Shown here: piece after piece, positions 1 through 6,679 of the stretch
Layout of the letters: each line of letters begins with the position of its first letter
Numbering within the stretch: position 1 is the first letter of the stretch
Assembly: GCA_964395915.1 (NCBI GenBank)
Contig: CAYNDB010000017.1
Coordinates: forward strand, 1 to 29,977
Source: CAYNDB01 sp964395915
GTDB lineage: Bacteria; Nitrospinota_A; UBA7883; JAJRTC01
Direction of reading: 5' to 3'
Length of the DNA stretch: 29,977 nt
Notes under the pieces: model-generated
The model's database searches: none
Seen by the model: the letters and a program-made list of their open reading frames with translations, nothing else
What the model was told of the DNA's origin: nothing
Made by a program: the position numbers and the translations under genes

Positions 1-65
1 AGGATGCCGGAAACAATATGACCGGGCAGTTACACAGAATTATTTACAGAGTCGATTTTGTTTAC

Positions 66-101
66 GCTTGGCCCAGGAGGGCGTCCTCCCCCAGGCCAAG
101 C
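66..101. other. GC-rich hairpin downstream of fliE
   Basis: An 8-bp perfect inverted repeat, GCTTGGCC (66-73) and GGCCAAGC (94-101), encloses a second 5-bp stem, GGAGG (76-80) with CCTCC (85-89), around a 4-nt loop. It lies 27 bases beyond the fliE stop. No clear T-run follows on either strand, so a classical intrinsic terminator is not supported. An RNA-processing or stability hairpin between fliE and the next flagellar gene (often fliF, outside the window) is possible. Confidence 0.5.
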
Positions 102-127
102 AGTACAACTTCAACCCCCCCGTAATT

Positions 128-430
128 TTATACCGCTGTCCTCATCACCTCTTGATACGCTTCCATAACTTTATTGCGCACCTGCATGGTTAGCTTAAAG
201 GCGATCTCCGCCTTGCTGAGCGTTATCATTGTTTCATGAAGGTTATTGCTTTTGCCGGTGACAAGGTCTTCAATAGCTTTGTCCGCGTCGAGTTGCATCT
301 GGTTTACCTCTTTCAACGCATCGCCCAGAACAGCGCCAAAATCGCCCTCGGCCCCCTTATTCATATCAGGCTTGATATTCAGCGCAGACCCCAGCGGCTC
401 CAGGATTCCTTTTATGTTCATATTATTCAT
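128..430 (-). CDS. fliE: Flagellar hook-basal body protein FliE
   Basis: FliE is the small adaptor between the MS ring (FliF) and the proximal rod in the flagellar basal body. It is exported by the flagellar type III system without a cleaved signal. The 100-residue product has the usual FliE length. Its C-terminal half matches the family: a helical stretch at about residues 66-98 containing KAEIAFKLTMQVRNKVMEAY. The start at 430 is supported by AAGGAG seven bases upstream. It follows flgB on the same strand with a 16-base gap, so the two are co-transcribed. The usual intervening gene flgC is absent. Confidence 0.95.
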   Translation of the reverse strand: MNNMNIKGILEPLGSALNIKPDMNKGAEGDFGAVLGDALKEVNQMQLDADKAIEDLVTGKSNNLHETMITLSKAEIAFKLTMQVRNKVMEAYQEVMRTAV

Positions 431-446
431 GGCTCATCTCCTTTTG

Positions 447-866
447 CTACCTGGCATTCTCCATCGCGGCCGAAATCATTTTCCCCCGTGCTTTCCGCGC
501 GGTTAACAAAGCGTTATATTTTGTGGAAGCGCTCATCAATTTCACAACTTCCTTGTCCAGGTTGACATTATTCCCGTCAAGCCTTCCAGGGGCCTTGGAT
601 ACCGTAATGTCTGTCGTAAAATTTTTAAGGCTGTCCATGCCACCACCCAAGTGTCCGGGATTGGTTTTTGACATTTTTATTTTGCCTTTGTATGCGTTTT
701 CCAATTCCTTTTCAAAAGGCTTGATGTCGACAGCTTTATATCCAGGTGTCTCCGCGTTGGCGATGTTGCTGTTTATGAGCAGAGCCTTTTTCGCATTTGC
801 GTCCAGCGCCTTTTTGGAAAACAGCCCAATCTTGTTTGTAAACAGCAGGTCGCTTATCAATCCCAT
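447..866 (-). CDS. flgB: Flagellar basal-body rod protein FlgB
   Basis: FlgB forms part of the proximal rod of the flagellum, outside the inner membrane. The 139-residue product carries the rod-protein N-terminal signature NIANAETPGYKA (about residues 34-45). Its C-terminal segment, with DGNNVNLDKEV and a following helix ending KMISAAM, is typical of FlgB rather than FlgC. The ATG at 866 is preceded by AAAGGA about ten bases upstream. A sigma-54-type promoter lies 38-55 bases upstream of this ATG. Gene order is flgB-fliE, with no flgC between them as in most genomes. Confidence 0.93.
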   Translation of the reverse strand: MGLISDLLFTNKIGLFSKKALDANAKKALLINSNIANAETPGYKAVDIKPFEKELENAYKGKIKMSKTNPGHLGGGMDSLKNFTTDITVSKAPGRLDGNNVNLDKEVVKLMSASTKYNALLTARKARGKMISAAMENAR

Positions 867-903
867 AATCTTATTAATCCTTTAAACTCTTTACCTGGAT
901 GAA

Positions 904-921
904 TTGCAAATGCGGCGCCAA
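904..921 (-). promoter_or_regulatory. Sigma-54-type promoter for flgB-fliE
   Basis: Read on the minus strand the sequence is TGGCGCCGCATTTGCA (920-905), preceded by T. It has the GG (-24) and GC (-12) dinucleotides separated by exactly ten bases and closely fits the consensus TGGCAC-N5-TTGCW. The predicted transcript start is near 894, about 28 bases before the flgB ATG. Sigma-54 control of rod and hook genes is known in polar-flagellate bacteria. The activator is not in this window. Confidence 0.72.
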
Positions 922-1054
922 CCGGAATATTAATAGCAAAAGGATATATATTGTTGATAATGAAGGTTGCAAATTCTAATTTACAAGGAGGGAGTTTTGA
1001 CTGTGAGGCAATATTAGCTTCCTGGAACCGTCAAAATTACGTCATCTACCTACA

Positions 1055-1063
1055 TGATACAAT
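1055..1063 (+). promoter_or_regulatory. Extended -10 element just upstream of rpoH
   Basis: TGATACAAT fits the extended -10 pattern TGnTATAAT with one mismatch. The -35 position, about 17 bases upstream, is poor (AATTAC). The element ends only seven bases before the ATG at 1071, so a transcript from it would be leaderless or nearly so. Confidence 0.4.
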
Positions 1064-1070
1064 TATTCCC

Positions 1071-2036
1071 ATGAAAACCAGAGCGGGCGAAAAAGAAGCT
1101 GAACTGATGGCTGATCGGGAGGAAATCGATGAGACCAAACTTGTTGTGCCAGTTTCCAACCCCGGGGCGGGTGAAGGGCTTGTTCCCGCTGATCCGCTCC
1201 AATATTATATTAGCCAGACAAAGCAGTATCCCCCTCTATCCAAAGAAGAAGAGAGGGAGCTTGCCATCAAGTTTAAAGAAACAGGTGATAAGGACGCCGC
1301 ATTTCGTCTGATAACGTCAAATCTCATGCTCGTCGTGAAAATCGCTTTCGAATTCCGGTCACAGTTTCAAAACATGCTCGACCTTGTCCAGGAAGGCAAC
1401 TATGGCCTCATGCGGGCGGTGAGCAAGTTCGATCCGTTTAAGGGAACAAGGCTTTCCACATATGCGGTCTACTGGATTCGGGCTTACATGCTCAAGTTTC
1501 TGCTGGACAACTGGAGGCTTGTAAAAGTCGGCACCACCAATGTTCGTCGTAAGCTTCTGTATAATCTGCGGGATATCGAGGCCAAGTTAAAAGAAGGAGG
1601 GCTTGATGTGGAGCCGAAACAGCTGGCCGAACATTTTGGCGCATCGGAACAGGATGTCGTCGACATTCAGCAAAGCCTGGGCGCGATGGACAAGTCCATA
1701 TACCAGCCGGTGGAAGAAGGCTCCAGCAGGCAGGTGGTTGACATATTGCCGTCGTCGGACGAGGATTTTTCCGAATATGTAAGCGAAAAGCAGGTGATGG
1801 AGCGGTTCAGGGACGCCGTCGAAAAATTTAAGGAGAAATTGAAGCCGAGCGACCGCGACCTGCTGGATAAACGCATCCTTTCCGATGAGCCTTTAACTTT
1901 AAGGGAGATAGGAGAAGAGCATGGCGTGACAAGGGAGGCCGTGCGCCAGGCTGAGACGAGGTTGATGAAACGACTAAAGAAATTTTTAAGCGAAGAGCTT
2001 ACCGATGTTGGTGAAGTAGGATCCGTTGAGGATTAG
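1071..2036 (+). CDS. rpoH: RNA polymerase sigma factor, RpoH (sigma-32) family
   Basis: Sigma-32-type factor that directs RNA polymerase to heat-shock and protein-quality-control genes. Sigma region 2 is seen at NLMLVVKIAFEFRSQ through LDLVQEGNYGLMRAVSKFD and STYAVYWIRAYM. It is followed by RRKLLYNLRD, close to the RpoH box (QRKLFFNLR in E. coli), which sets this class apart from RpoD. Region 4.2 is the C-terminal helix-turn-helix around LTLREIGEEHGVTREAVRQA. The start is uncertain. The frame is open back to a TTG at 951 with AAAGGA upstream, but that adds a non-conserved extension. ATG 1071 (321 residues) fits the extended -10 element; ATG 1107 is also possible. The conserved core begins around 1180. 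The gene is transcribed away from flgB. Confidence 0.88.
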   Translation: MKTRAGEKEAELMADREEIDETKLVVPVSNPGAGEGLVPADPLQYYISQTKQYPPLSKEEERELAIKFKETGDKDAAFRLITSNLMLVVKIAFEFRSQFQNMLDLVQEGNYGLMRAVSKFDPFKGTRLSTYAVYWIRAYMLKFLLDNWRLVKVGTTNVRRKLLYNLRDIEAKLKEGGLDVEPKQLAEHFGASEQDVVDIQQSLGAMDKSIYQPVEEGSSRQVVDILPSSDEDFSEYVSEKQVMERFRDAVEKFKEKLKPSDRDLLDKRILSDEPLTLREIGEEHGVTREAVRQAETRLMKRLKKFLSEELTDVGEVGSVED

Positions 2037-2067
2037 CGTTAAATAAAACTTTCGATGATACTTTCAC

Positions 2068-3090
2068 ATGAATAACGATTTTCAAAGGCGGACCGAAAAC
2101 ATATCCGCTGAAGACGCCGCAGGACAGATATTAACGCTGGGGTTCAACGGGACAAGCTACAGCCGCGCTTTAGGATCGTGGTTCAGGAAATATCGGCCGG
2201 GCGGGGTGATACTTTTCAGCGACAATATTGAAAACGTGGAGCAGACCACAAGCCTTATCTCCGATCTTAAAAAACTGTGCGAAGATGAGACCGGAACGCC
2301 GTTGTTCGTCTGCGTTGACCAGGAGGGCGGACGTGTCTCGCGCCTCTCAAAAGACATGCCGTCGTTTCCTAAGGCCCGCTCGCTTGGCGAGGATGGGAGC
2401 CTGGAGCTTGCGGAGGAGGTTTATGCGGATATTGGTAAAACTTTGCGCGGTCTTGGATTCAACGTAAATTTCGCGCCGACTCTCGATCTCGATACGAATG
2501 AAAACAACCCTGTAATTGGAGACAGGTCATTTGGAGCCGACCCTGAAACCGTGGCAAGGCTTGGGAGCGCCGCCATCCAAGGCCTGCGGCATGAAGGGAT
2601 TTTAGCTTGCGGAAAACATTTCCCCGGTCATGGCGACACAAGTCTCGATAGTCATCTTGACCTGCCAACAGACGGTCGGCCCGCATCGCGTTTCGATGAC
2701 GCGGAGCTGGTCCCGTTCCGCATGGCGGTGGAGGAGAAAGTGGATTTTATAATGTCGGCGCATGTTATGTACCCGAAACTCGATGAAAAATATCCGGCCA
2801 CTCTATCCAGAAAAATTATGACCGACCTATTGCGAGACAAAATCGGCTTTGAAGGTGTGATCGTATCTGACGATCTTGATATGAAAGCGATTGCTGGTAT
2901 GTGGAGCGACGATGAAGCGGCTAAGCTTGCGCTGAACGCGGGAGCCGACATGATACTTGTATGCCACGAAGGGGAAAGGCAGGATAATGTATTCAAAGCG
3001 ACTTACAGGATGATAGATGACGGGAAACTGCCCGAACCGGATGTGAGGGGAAAACTCGCCCGGTTGATGAGCGCAAAGTCAGGCCTGTGA
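2068..3090 (+). CDS. nagZ: Beta-N-acetylhexosaminidase NagZ, GH3 family
   Basis: Cytoplasmic GH3 hydrolase that removes N-acetylglucosamine from anhydro-muropeptides during peptidoglycan recycling. The 340-residue single-domain length is typical of NagZ. The hallmark loop KHFPGHGDTSLDSH starts at K183 and contains the His/Asp pair used as general acid/base in this family. The nucleophile aspartate is in the SDDLDM motif at about residues 267-272. An early FVCVDQEGGRVSRL segment is also conserved. It lies 31 bases downstream of rpoH on the same strand and may be co-transcribed. There is no obvious ribosome-binding site before the ATG. Confidence 0.93.
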   Translation: MNNDFQRRTENISAEDAAGQILTLGFNGTSYSRALGSWFRKYRPGGVILFSDNIENVEQTTSLISDLKKLCEDETGTPLFVCVDQEGGRVSRLSKDMPSFPKARSLGEDGSLELAEEVYADIGKTLRGLGFNVNFAPTLDLDTNENNPVIGDRSFGADPETVARLGSAAIQGLRHEGILACGKHFPGHGDTSLDSHLDLPTDGRPASRFDDAELVPFRMAVEEKVDFIMSAHVMYPKLDEKYPATLSRKIMTDLLRDKIGFEGVIVSDDLDMKAIAGMWSDDEAAKLALNAGADMILVCHEGERQDNVFKATYRMIDDGKLPEPDVRGKLARLMSAKSGL

Positions 3091-3173
3091 ACATGGGAGC
3101 TTTGCTTATGATGACAACAGTAAAAAATAATCGATATCTAAAATATCACCAGCAATATTGAAAGTGAAATTTT

Positions 3174-4076
3174 ATGCGTGAAATCAACAGGTTCCTGGAG
3201 AGCTACGACATAACGGCAAGCGATATAGAAAGCATCATTGAGATTTCTCCATTGCTGCAAGCTAAAAAGACCGAGCTTGTCGATTCCAATTTCGAAAAGC
3301 TTTTGAAAAATAGCGAGACAGCCAGGGTTCTGCGTAATAAAAAGGTTCTTGAGAAATCAAAAGCGGCGCTGTTAAGCTGGCTTGGCGATTTTCTTTCCGG
3401 GAGATATTCTGACGGGTACTACCATAAGATCGCAGGAACAGGTTGCGTATTCGCCAGGGCCGGCCTTCCGGAACACGTTATCAGCGCTATAATCGCCAAT
3501 ACCCGTGTTTTTTTAACCGATCAAATATTTTCATATTATTCGGACTCTCCGGAAAAAGCGGTTCAGGCTGTAAGCTCCGTAAACAAGGCGCTAGACCTTA
3601 ACCTTGGTTTAATGACCCGTTCCTGCCATGAAGAAGAGATGGATACGCATTTCATTTCTTACAGACTGGACAGCGTAATAATCAGAATCGCAAAATGGTT
3701 TGTCACAGGGTTCAACCTGTTGCTTATTTTCGGTCTGCTCGGCATCGGATTTCTGGCGCTTGTCCTGGTTGCAAACGATGTTCATCATATGATCTACGCC
3801 GAAGGAGGCCTGGCGCGAGGAGTGCTTGGAGCGTTGGGAACACTCCTGATTTTATGGGTTATTATAGAACTTCTCGACACGCAGATAAGCCATATAAGGG
3901 GTCAGGCTTTCGCTATCAAGATATTTGTCAGCGTGGCGCTGGTAGCTGAGCTTCGCAAGGTGCTTATTTCGTCGATTGAACACACAACCTGGGAACAGCA
4001 GGCTATTATCGCAAGCTCCGTGCTGGTTCTCGGCATTGTTTACTGGCTTATTTCAAAAGTGGACCAAAAATTTTAG
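3174..4076 (+). CDS. Membrane protein: globin-sensor-like domain fused to PsiE-like domain
   Basis: Residues 1-155 are soluble and helical and resemble the globin-coupled-sensor/protoglobin fold. A segment at 83-102 (KIAGTGCVFARAGL) aligns by eye with the F-helix motif around the proximal heme histidine of HemAT-type sensors. Phe93 occupies the position where that histidine is expected. Residues 165-300 hold about four hydrophobic segments (roughly 174-200, 216-234, 246-265, 275-294). They include IELLDTQISHIRGQAF and VALVAELRKVLI, which resemble the phosphate-starvation-inducible PsiE family. The likely arrangement is a cytoplasmic sensor on an inner-membrane domain of unknown activity. The predicted loss of heme binding is inference. 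Its 3' end converges with the DinB-like gene, 28 bases away. Confidence 0.68.
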   Translation: MREINRFLESYDITASDIESIIEISPLLQAKKTELVDSNFEKLLKNSETARVLRNKKVLEKSKAALLSWLGDFLSGRYSDGYYHKIAGTGCVFARAGLPEHVISAIIANTRVFLTDQIFSYYSDSPEKAVQAVSSVNKALDLNLGLMTRSCHEEEMDTHFISYRLDSVIIRIAKWFVTGFNLLLIFGLLGIGFLALVLVANDVHHMIYAEGGLARGVLGALGTLLILWVIIELLDTQISHIRGQAFAIKIFVSVALVAELRKVLISSIEHTTWEQQAIIASSVLVLGIVYWLISKVDQKF

Positions 4077-4104
4077 CAAGGGGAACCATCAAAATCCCGG
4101 CGGT

Positions 4105-4593
4105 CTAAAAATGACCTATATCCTCCGTACCCCATATGACAGGTGGAGTGATTCCGTTCATTCTGGCGTATAACCATGCTTGGCCCCTGTGGTGTACGCT
4201 TTCCTCGAATGTCCACCATGCTAGTTGCTCCACAGTCATATCCGGCCCGCCCCATGGAGGGGATATAGCTTTATCGGCGTAGTCAGCCGGCTTTGATTCA
4301 AGAAAGCTTCGGAACTCGTTCCAGGTCTCGCGTAAAAACTCCGCCACGTCCGAGGGTGTTTTCGCTTCTTTTGCCGCCTCAGCGTAGCATACCGGGAAAT
4401 TGTGCGGTTCATCCTTGAAAAGCCGTAGCAACATCTGTCTGTGCGTTCCGGTGTGGTAAAAAAGATACAGCCACGGGAGCGATCTTTTGCACGGCTTCCA
4501 CATTAATTTATCTTCCGGAATTTGCTCAACCGCCTCGGCCAAATGGTCTACTACAGCCTGCTGTTTTCTGTAAAAGGGGTCCAGGACGCTCAT
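4105..4593 (-). CDS. DinB-like (YfiT-fold) putative metal-dependent protein
   Basis: A 162-residue protein of the DinB/YfiT four-helix-bundle superfamily. Members bind a divalent metal through histidines and often act as thiol transferases or have unknown roles. Visible signs are a tryptophan- and histidine-rich helix, WLYLFYHTGTHR (H47, H51), and a C-terminal motif, ESVHHRGQ (H134, H135). The usual histidine four residues before H135 is Glu131 here, so the exact ligand set is uncertain. The ATG at 4593 has AGGA about eight bases upstream. It is transcribed divergently from the cytochrome gene. The substrate cannot be inferred. Confidence 0.75.
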   Translation of the reverse strand: MSVLDPFYRKQQAVVDHLAEAVEQIPEDKLMWKPCKRSLPWLYLFYHTGTHRQMLLRLFKDEPHNFPVCYAEAAKEAKTPSDVAEFLRETWNEFRSFLESKPADYADKAISPPWGGPDMTVEQLAWWTFEESVHHRGQAWLYARMNGITPPVIWGTEDIGHF

Positions 4594-4658
4594 TTAATTA
4601 TCCTCACTTTTTTTCCACATTTAATAGATAACCATTTTATTGTATTATAAATATTATT

Positions 4659-4668
4659 CCAAATTTGG
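4659..4668. other. 10-bp palindrome CCAAATTTGG between divergent genes
   Basis: A perfect palindrome sits in the AT-rich 156-base gap between the DinB-like gene and the cytochrome c gene, close to possible -10-like sequences on both strands (for example TATTAT and TATAAT). It could be an operator for the divergent promoters. A 10-bp palindrome in AT-rich DNA can also arise by chance. Confidence 0.25.
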
Positions 4669-4697
4669 TTTGTGTTTAGAATAATCAAGCCTCTGAA

Positions 4698-4726
4698 CCG
4701 TCTTTAAATATGACGGCAATTTTTTA
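4698..4726 (+). terminator. Hairpin plus T-run just upstream of the cytochrome c gene
   Basis: CCGTC (4698-4702) pairs with GACGG (4712-4716) around a 9-base loop, followed by CAATTTTTT. It has intrinsic-terminator form on the plus strand, yet the only gene upstream points the other way. It ends 24 bases before the cytochrome ATG. It may therefore act as a leader attenuator or insulating terminator rather than a gene-end terminator. Confidence 0.45.
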
Positions 4727-4749
4727 TTAATGCGAAAGTGAGGAAATTG

Positions 4750-5046
4750 ATGAAAACAGCTCTTGTGATAATCGCGGCTCTCGGGCTGATTGCGGCCGCT
4801 CCCGCCGTGAAAAAGGAATATACAACGGAAGACGGAAAGGCGATGTTCGGCTCAAAAAAATTCAATTGCTTTAAGTGTCATGGGCCGACCGGGGTAGAGG
4901 GCGGCATTGGGCCTTCTTTTAAAGGAGTCGGAAAAAGATACACCAAAGGAAAACTTATGCAAAGAGCGGCGCACGCATGCCCTCCTTCAGGAGCTTGCGA
5001 TCCGCAACAGCTTGGCGCAATCGTGGAATATCTGCGGACTTTGTAA
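4750..5046 (+). CDS. Small exported monoheme cytochrome c
   Basis: A 98-residue protein with an N-terminal signal peptide (MKTALVIIAALGLIAAAPA) and one heme c attachment motif, CFKCH (C40, C43, H44), so it is periplasmic and probably shuttles electrons. The usual class I methionine motif near the C-terminus is not evident. Met70 or His75 could be the sixth ligand. Two extra cysteines (C77, C83) could form a disulfide. The ATG at 4750 was chosen over a GTG at 4738 because GAGGA lies six bases before it. The gene stands alone between a divergent DinB-like gene and a convergent kinase, so its partner oxidoreductase is not indicated by context. Confidence 0.87.
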   Translation: MKTALVIIAALGLIAAAPAVKKEYTTEDGKAMFGSKKFNCFKCHGPTGVEGGIGPSFKGVGKRYTKGKLMQRAAHACPPSGACDPQQLGAIVEYLRTL

Positions 5047-5109
5047 TAAACGTCATTGAACCGCTTAGACGGCGCTTGTCGTCAATATCAAGCAGGGTGT
5101 AAATGTCGT

Positions 5110-5137
5110 ATTAAAACAGGAAACGTGTTGTTTTAAT
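5110..5137. terminator. AT-rich inverted repeat between convergent genes
   Basis: ATTAAAACA (5110-5118) and TGTTTTAAT (5129-5137) form a perfect 9-bp stem with a 10-base loop. It lies where the cytochrome and kinase genes converge and overlaps the kinase stop codon. Its symmetry would suit a bidirectional terminator, but the stem is mostly A/T, so it would be weak. Confidence 0.4.
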
Positions 5138-6278
5138 GTACTTTAATGGTGAATACTGTTCCTTCACCGACTTCCGATCTTACTGAAATATTCCAGCCAT
5201 GTTGTTCCACTATTTTTTTTACGATTGCCATGCCAAGCCCTGTGCCGGTTTTTTTACCGTGAGTGAATAACGGCTCCCAGATTTTTGTGAGATGATCCTT
5301 CTCTATTCCGATTCCGGTATCCTCAACCTCAATTACCGCCACGTCGTCTTTCTCCATCGCCGCTAAACGTAAAATACCTCCCTCCGGCATAGCTTCCACA
5401 GAGTTACGCGCAAGATTTAACAGGACGCGACGAAACTTGCGCTCGTCAACTTCGATTTCAATGCCTTCGGATGGGTTGGCATCAAGCCTTACTTCGACAT
5501 TTTCGGGAGTGAACGATCGAACCTGTTCCGCTATAGACTCCAACACCGGTTTAAGCGGCGTTATTTTTTTAACCAGGTTCGACTCTCCGGTTTTTACAAA
5601 TTCAAAAATGTCCTCAATAAGCCCATAAATGTTTTCACCAGATTTTCTCACCATATCAGCTAATTTTTCAATACGTTCCGGGGACGGGTTTTTCGCCCGC
5701 AACAGGTCTGAGCTGATATAAAGCTGATGAATATCGTTCCGTATATCATGGAGAATGGACGAGGCCATTGTGCCGACTACGGACAGCTTCTCCGCCCGTG
5801 AAAGCTCCTCTCTCAACCGCGCGGTTTCTATCGCCGCGGCCACCTGTGTGGCAAGCGTTTCCATCAGGTTTGTATCCTGTCCCTGGAAAAACGCCGGCTG
5901 ATTGCTTTCTATATTAAATACGCCGATAGTCTTGTTGTTGTAAATAAGTGGAGCGCAAAGCTCAGACCTGCACCCCTCCACCCCTTTCAGGAATGTTGGC
6001 TCCTTTTCGGTGTCTTCAACAATTATCAGCCTGCCGGTTTTCGCCACCTGGCCACAAATTCCTTCGCCAATTTTGATTTCCATATCCGCAGCCTCTCTGG
6101 GAAAACCTATCCAGCGGCTCGATATCAGCTTGTCGCCCTCGACGATCCTGATAATAGCGTGATCGTAACCCAAAACGTATTGCGATATAACCATTGCCAT
6201 TTCCAGGATTTGCTCTTGCGAACGTGAGGCGGCGAGGTACTGGCCCAGAAATTTTACCATTTTCAGCTTTTCATCCAT
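5133..6278 (-). CDS. GAF-domain sensor histidine kinase (soluble)
   Basis: A 381-residue two-component sensor kinase with no membrane segment. A GAF domain spans about residues 8-155 (GEGICGQVAKTGRLIIVEDT is the typical core). A dimerisation helix follows with phospho-acceptor His177 in SSILHDIRNDIHQ. The C-terminal ATPase domain has the N-box LLNLARNSVEAM (N288, N292), the G1 box DTGIGI and the G2 box GTGLGM. No receiver domain is attached. The nearest response regulator is at 7054 on the other strand. The start is ambiguous: ATG 6278 lies six bases after a TATAAT, while an ATG at 6320 would add 14 unremarkable residues. The signal sensed is unknown; GAF domains bind small molecules. Confidence 0.9.
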   Translation of the reverse strand: MDEKLKMVKFLGQYLAASRSQEQILEMAMVISQYVLGYDHAIIRIVEGDKLISSRWIGFPREAADMEIKIGEGICGQVAKTGRLIIVEDTEKEPTFLKGVEGCRSELCAPLIYNNKTIGVFNIESNQPAFFQGQDTNLMETLATQVAAAIETARLREELSRAEKLSVVGTMASSILHDIRNDIHQLYISSDLLRAKNPSPERIEKLADMVRKSGENIYGLIEDIFEFVKTGESNLVKKITPLKPVLESIAEQVRSFTPENVEVRLDANPSEGIEIEVDERKFRRVLLNLARNSVEAMPEGGILRLAAMEKDDVAVIEVEDTGIGIEKDHLTKIWEPLFTHGKKTGTGLGMAIVKKIVEQHGWNISVRSEVGEGTVFTIKVH

Positions 6279-6284
6279 GCTGGC

Positions 6285-6290
6285 ATTATA
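6285..6290 (-). promoter_or_regulatory. TATAAT -10 element upstream of the kinase gene
   Basis: A consensus TATAAT is read on the minus strand six bases before the ATG at 6278. No good -35 element is visible at 16-18 bases upstream. If it is used, the mRNA would be leaderless and the ATG at 6320 could not be the start. Confidence 0.35.
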
Positions 6291-6361
6291 GGGCCAAAAT
6301 ATCGAACATTTCGGAGCCATATGTTAAGATGTGATTTTCAACACGAGATTGGGCTTTACAA

Positions 6362-6679
6362 GTGACGCACTCTGACAGGCCGTATGAAGACGACGAGCCT
6401 TTTTCAAATACCCTGGAGCGGAACAGCTATGCGCCCATGTATTGGGTGGTCATGCATAACGACCCTGTCACCACCATGGATTTTGTAGTCGACATTCTTG
6501 TCCAGGTGTTTGGATTAATTACCGATAAAGCTGTTGAAGTGATGCATGGCATTCATAATAACGGCCTTGAAAAAGTGGCTATGATGCCTCTTGAACGGGC
6601 GGAATTCAAGGTGCAAATGGTTCGCGAAAGGGCGCGCGCCAAAGGCTTTCCTCTCACCTGCACTATCGAGCGGGATTAG
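6362..6679 (+). CDS. clpS: ClpS, adaptor of the ATP-dependent Clp protease
   Basis: ClpS delivers N-degron substrates to ClpA(P). The 105-residue product has the normal length. It keeps the substrate-pocket residues: N33 and D34 in MHNDPVTTMDFV, M39, and H65 in VMHGIHNNG. An unstructured N-terminal extension of about 25 residues is typical. The start is a GTG at 6362; the first internal ATG (residue 26) would remove conserved sequence. No clpA follows, although clpS-clpA is a common pair. Transcription is divergent from the histidine kinase, with 83 bases between the chosen starts. Confidence 0.93.
   Translation: MTHSDRPYEDDEPFSNTLERNSYAPMYWVVMHNDPVTTMDFVVDILVQVFGLITDKAVEVMHGIHNNGLEKVAMMPLERAEFKVQMVRERARAKGFPLTCTIERD

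Noticed and set aside
997..1017. Six-codon ORF (TTG start) after AAGGAGG upstream of rpoH
   Set aside because: Very short and with a rare start codon; nothing supports a leader-peptide role beyond the ribosome-binding-like sequence.
951..1070. Upstream extension of rpoH from a TTG at 951 with AAAGGA upstream
   Set aside because: It adds 40 residues with no similarity to RpoH; ATG 1071 or 1107 fits the family better. Not fully excluded.
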